A DNA stretch of 64,000 bases, taken from contig NZ_JACVOX010000001.1 in assembly GCF_018882215.1 (NCBI RefSeq), positions 248,001 through 312,000 on the forward strand, in the 5' to 3' direction. The stretch is from Polynucleobacter sp. AP-Kaivos-20-H2. Lineage in GTDB: Bacteria; Pseudomonadota; Gammaproteobacteria; Burkholderiales; Burkholderiaceae. Shown in pieces: positions 61,783-64,000 of the stretch (positions are counted from its first letter, which is position 1; each line of letters opens with the position of its first letter). Both the position numbers and the translations under genes were made by a program. The notes beneath the pieces were generated by a model. It was not told where the DNA came from, searched no databases, and saw only the letters and a list, made by a program, of their open reading frames with translations.

Positions 61783-62898
61783 ATGGGTGATTCAGCTAAC
61801 GGCCTGATTAATAGGCCAATTTTGGCATCTATTAATACTGCCGCCTTTCAGCATAATTTAAACCGAGTTCGGGAATTGGCGCCAGAATCCAAAATTTGGT
61901 CTGTCATTAAAGCCCGAGCTTATGGCCATTGTTTTGAAGCTGCACTAAAGGGGCTTTCCTCTACGGATGGCTTTGCCTTGTTGGATATACAGGACGCCAC
62001 TTGGCTAAGGGAGCACGGCTGGCAGGGGCGCATCCTCCTTTTAGAAGGTTTATTTCATGAAAATGAGCTAAGCCAAGCGGAAGCTTTAGCATGCGACCTC
62101 GTGGTCCACTGTGATGCTCAAGTAGATTGGCTGGAGCGATTTAAAGGTAAAAACCATAAGCCTTTAAGTGTCTTTCTAAAGATGAATACCGGCATGAATC
62201 GCTTGGGATTTAAGCCTGAAATATATCGAACTGCTTTTCATCGCTTGCATGCAGCTGGTTATCACATGCATCACATGACCCATTTTGCCAATGCGGATCA
62301 AGTAGATCATTTACCTTCAGTTGGAGCTCAACAAGAGTTATTTAATGAAACGATTGCTGGATTAGAAGGTGCAACATCACTAGCAAACTCTGCAGCTATT
62401 TTGTGGCATCGTAACGCCTTAGGAGATTGGGTGCGCCCAGGCATCATGCTCTATGGCGCATCACCAACAGGACTGCATGCTGATATTGAGCATGCCAATC
62501 TCAGGGCAGTCATGCAACTTCATAGTGAAATTATTGATATTCAAGAACTTCAAAAAGGTGATCGCATTGGTTATGGCGGTCGTTATGAAGCGCCTAATGC
62601 AATGCGTATCGGCATTGTGGCCTGTGGCTATGCCGATGGCTATCCTCGGCACGCAAAAGACGGTACTCCAGTGTGGGTTAGTCACGGTGATCACGGTGTG
62701 ACTTGCCCGCTAGCCGGAAGAGTCTCTATGGACATGCTGGCGATTGATTTAAGCAATGCGCCAAATGCAGGCATCGGTAGCGTTGTTCAACTCTGGGGTG
62801 ACAAAGTTCCAGTAGATGATGTGGCACAAATGAGTGGCACGATAGGTTATGAATTGCTTTGTGCTGTGGCGCCTAGGGTTCCTGTTGAGATCCAGTAG
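61783..62898 (+). CDS. alr: Alanine racemase
   Basis: This PLP enzyme of 371 residues makes D-alanine for peptidoglycan. The PLP lysine is K43 in 'SVIKARAYGH', the catalytic Tyr is in 'GDRIGYGGRY', and 'AGRVSMDMLAIDL' and 'GYELLCAV' are typical. The frame begins at an ATG at 61765, but AAAGGAGG (61768-61775) lies between it and the ATG at 61783, 7 bases before the latter, so 61783 is used. It ends in a strong terminator. Confidence 0.95.
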   Translation: MGDSANGLINRPILASINTAAFQHNLNRVRELAPESKIWSVIKARAYGHCFEAALKGLSSTDGFALLDIQDATWLREHGWQGRILLLEGLFHENELSQAEALACDLVVHCDAQVDWLERFKGKNHKPLSVFLKMNTGMNRLGFKPEIYRTAFHRLHAAGYHMHHMTHFANADQVDHLPSVGAQQELFNETIAGLEGATSLANSAAILWHRNALGDWVRPGIMLYGASPTGLHADIEHANLRAVMQLHSEIIDIQELQKGDRIGYGGRYEAPNAMRIGIVACGYADGYPRHAKDGTPVWVSHGDHGVTCPLAGRVSMDMLAIDLSNAPNAGIGSVVQLWGDKVPVDDVAQMSGTIGYELLCAVAPRVPVEIQ

Positions 62899-62927
62899 AT
62901 AAAGAAAATGCCAAGCCAGTAATAAAA

Positions 62928-62958
62928 AAATCCTCCACAGCGGAGGATTTTTTTTGAG
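62928..62958. terminator. Bidirectional terminator
   Basis: AAATCCTCC (62928-62936) pairs with GGAGGATTT (62942-62950) around ACAGC, with an A-run before it and a T-run after it. It ends alr on the plus strand and bamD on the minus strand. Confidence 0.9.
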
Positions 62959-62970
62959 ATTGAAACAATC

Positions 62971-63885
62971 TTATTTATTCCAGAACTGCCACCATCTGCG
63001 TTCTTTCTGAACACGTTGGCCGGTAATCATCATTTGACTGTCAGGGAAATTCAATTTGAAAACGCGAGCGGCATCATTGCTGAGATCAACCATGCCAAGC
63101 TTCTCATAAGACTTGGTGAGAATGTAGAGAGCCTCTTCAACGGCAGGTGCACGATCATAATCACGAATAACTAGTTGGGCACGATTGGCTGCGGCCAGAT
63201 AGGCGCCACGCTGATAGTAAAAGCGGGCAACGATAACATCTGCCTCAGCAAGAGAATTCACGATATAGCGCATACGATCTAATGCATCTGGAGCGTACTT
63301 ACTATTCGGGAAGCGTTCCACTACTACCTTGAATGACTCAAAGGCTTCCTTTGCGGCTTTAGGATCGCGCTCACTGAGATCCTGGCCAGTGAACTTACCA
63401 AGCCATCCCAAGTCATCATTAAAAGTAATAAGACCTTTTAAGTAATAGGCGTAATCAAGACTCGGACTACCTTGATGTAATTTAATAAAGCGATCAATTG
63501 CAACCAGTGCTTGAGTTTGCTCTTGTGCTTTCCAATAACAATAAGCGGCATTAATTTGTGCTTGTTGTGAATAGGGTCCGAAAGGAAAGCGCGCCTCTAA
63601 TTTTTCAAAGTACTTGCCGCACTTAGCAAAGTCAGCATCATTGAGTTTGTCAGTGGCTTCAGAATAGAGTTTTGCTTCTGACCAGATATCTGTGTCATCT
63701 TTACTGCCATCGCTACCTGCGCATCCACCTAAAAGTATTAATGCCAACATCAAGGCTAAAAGCAAGGCAAAAGGAGTGCCGTATAAATGGAAGCTCTTTT
63801 TTTGTGAGGAAGAATTCCCAGCAAGCCTTAAACTGGCGTCTGATATTACGTCGGACATAACTGAAAGGCTCTCTAAGCGTGGCAT
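62971..63885 (-). CDS. bamD: Outer-membrane assembly lipoprotein BamD
   Basis: The product is 304 residues from the ATG at 63885 (AGGAG 9 bases upstream) or 295 from the ATG at 63858. A lipobox LLGGC places the lipid Cys at 55 of the longer form. An unusually long N-terminal region therefore precedes the hydrophobic core 'FALLLALMLALILL'. TPR repeats follow ('FPFGPYSQQAQINAAYCYWK', 'FPNSKYAPDALDRMRYIVNS'). BamD bridges BamA with BamC/E in barrel insertion and is essential in most species. It is head-to-head with rluD, the usual neighbour. Confidence 0.93.
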   Translation of the reverse strand: MPRLESLSVMSDVISDASLRLAGNSSSQKKSFHLYGTPFALLLALMLALILLGGCAGSDGSKDDTDIWSEAKLYSEATDKLNDADFAKCGKYFEKLEARFPFGPYSQQAQINAAYCYWKAQEQTQALVAIDRFIKLHQGSPSLDYAYYLKGLITFNDDLGWLGKFTGQDLSERDPKAAKEAFESFKVVVERFPNSKYAPDALDRMRYIVNSLAEADVIVARFYYQRGAYLAAANRAQLVIRDYDRAPAVEEALYILTKSYEKLGMVDLSNDAARVFKLNFPDSQMMITGQRVQKERRWWQFWNK

Positions 63886-64000
63886 TGCCGCAAACTCCTG
63901 AATCGAATCCCATTGATTATATCGATGATGAGGATTTCATCTCCCTAGATATCTCTTTGGAGATGGCTGGTGAGCGCTTGGACAAGGTGCTAGCAGGGTC
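63879..64000 (+). CDS. rluD: Pseudouridine synthase RluD, N-terminal 40 codons only
   Basis: An open frame from a GTG at 63879 runs off the right edge. AAAGG lies 10 bases upstream of the GTG; a TTG at 63885 is the alternative start. The visible end 'EMAGERLDKVLA' is the start of the S4-like domain of RluD/RluC-type synthases ('A..RLDK.LA'). RluD makes pseudouridines in 23S rRNA helix 69. The gene is divergent from bamD and its start overlaps the bamD 5' end, as in many proteobacteria. Confidence 0.75.
   Translation, partial: MALPQTPESNPIDYIDDEDFISLDISLEMAGERLDKVLAG

Overview
The window looks like chromosome from a low-GC betaproteobacterium of the Burkholderiaceae, most likely Polynucleobacter or a close relative. 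This rests on the family content (Bug-type tricarboxylate receptor, methylmalonyl-CoA pathway, thi operon with TPP riboswitch, BamD/RluD pair) and on a base composition that reads as roughly 45 percent GC by eye. No rRNA, insertion sequence, prophage block or CRISPR array is visible. Genes are densely packed, many with ATGA or TAATG overlaps, and no gene-free stretch exceeds about 250 bases.

Region by region. (1) 1-4.4 kb: the start of an acyl-CoA synthetase and a Bug receptor on the minus strand; a small HTH/Cys protein with a palindromic operator, followed by a secreted protein and a zinc-ribbon Smr protein; a DUF883/YqjE/YqjK-like membrane trio; and a head-to-head pair of apt and an adenosyl nucleosidase. 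(2) 4.5-9.1 kb: a MarR-controlled tripartite drug efflux operon. (3) 9.2-24 kb: a hydrocarbon and fatty-acid block. AlkB alkane hydroxylase and a GMC alcohol dehydrogenase run on the plus strand. They converge on a TetR-led minus-strand beta-oxidation operon (acyl-CoA dehydrogenase, fused hydratase/dehydrogenase, thiolase, DUF2147, nitronate monooxygenase, enoyl-CoA hydratase/isomerase). An outer-membrane barrel, FadD and PlsC follow on the plus strand. (4) 24-29 kb: sugar-acid dehydratase and DUF4442 protein, then TrhP (U32), a membrane protein and a barrel protein.

(5) 29-38 kb: tRNA-Asn, then thiamin biosynthesis: thiD, an MNT/HEPN pair, and the thiC-thiO-thiS-thiG-thiE operon behind a TPP riboswitch. 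A DUF4743-type NUDIX hydrolase lies upstream of the riboswitch and may remove damaged thiamin diphosphate. (6) 38-41 kb: an inverted pair of perfect DnaA boxes, tRNA-Arg(CCT), a 47-codon membrane protein gene, an MFS transporter and a CaiB-type CoA transferase. (7) 41-45 kb: parE-parC (topoisomerase IV). (8) 45-50 kb: XdhC, MocA-like, RidA, CoxE-like and MoxR/CoxD-like genes, resembling a molybdenum-hydroxylase maturation set without its enzyme; then two small c-type cytochromes. (9) 50.6-58.6 kb: a GntR/FCD regulator divergent from a complete propionyl-CoA to succinyl-CoA operon (mutase, MeaB, PccB, PccA, epimerase). (10) 58.6-64 kb: tsaB, rimI and a probable HolD-like psi subunit, LplT, alanine racemase, BamD and the start of RluD.

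The metabolic picture is of alkane and fatty-acid oxidation to acetyl-CoA, with odd-chain propionyl-CoA fed to succinyl-CoA, plus self-sufficient thiamin synthesis. The observations most worth following are the HolD-like gene, the inverted DnaA boxes, the rubredoxin-less alkB/GMC pair, the MNT/HEPN pair whose HEPN lacks the usual RNase motif, the thiamin NUDIX link, and the unlisted 47-codon gene. None of these is proven novel from sequence alone.
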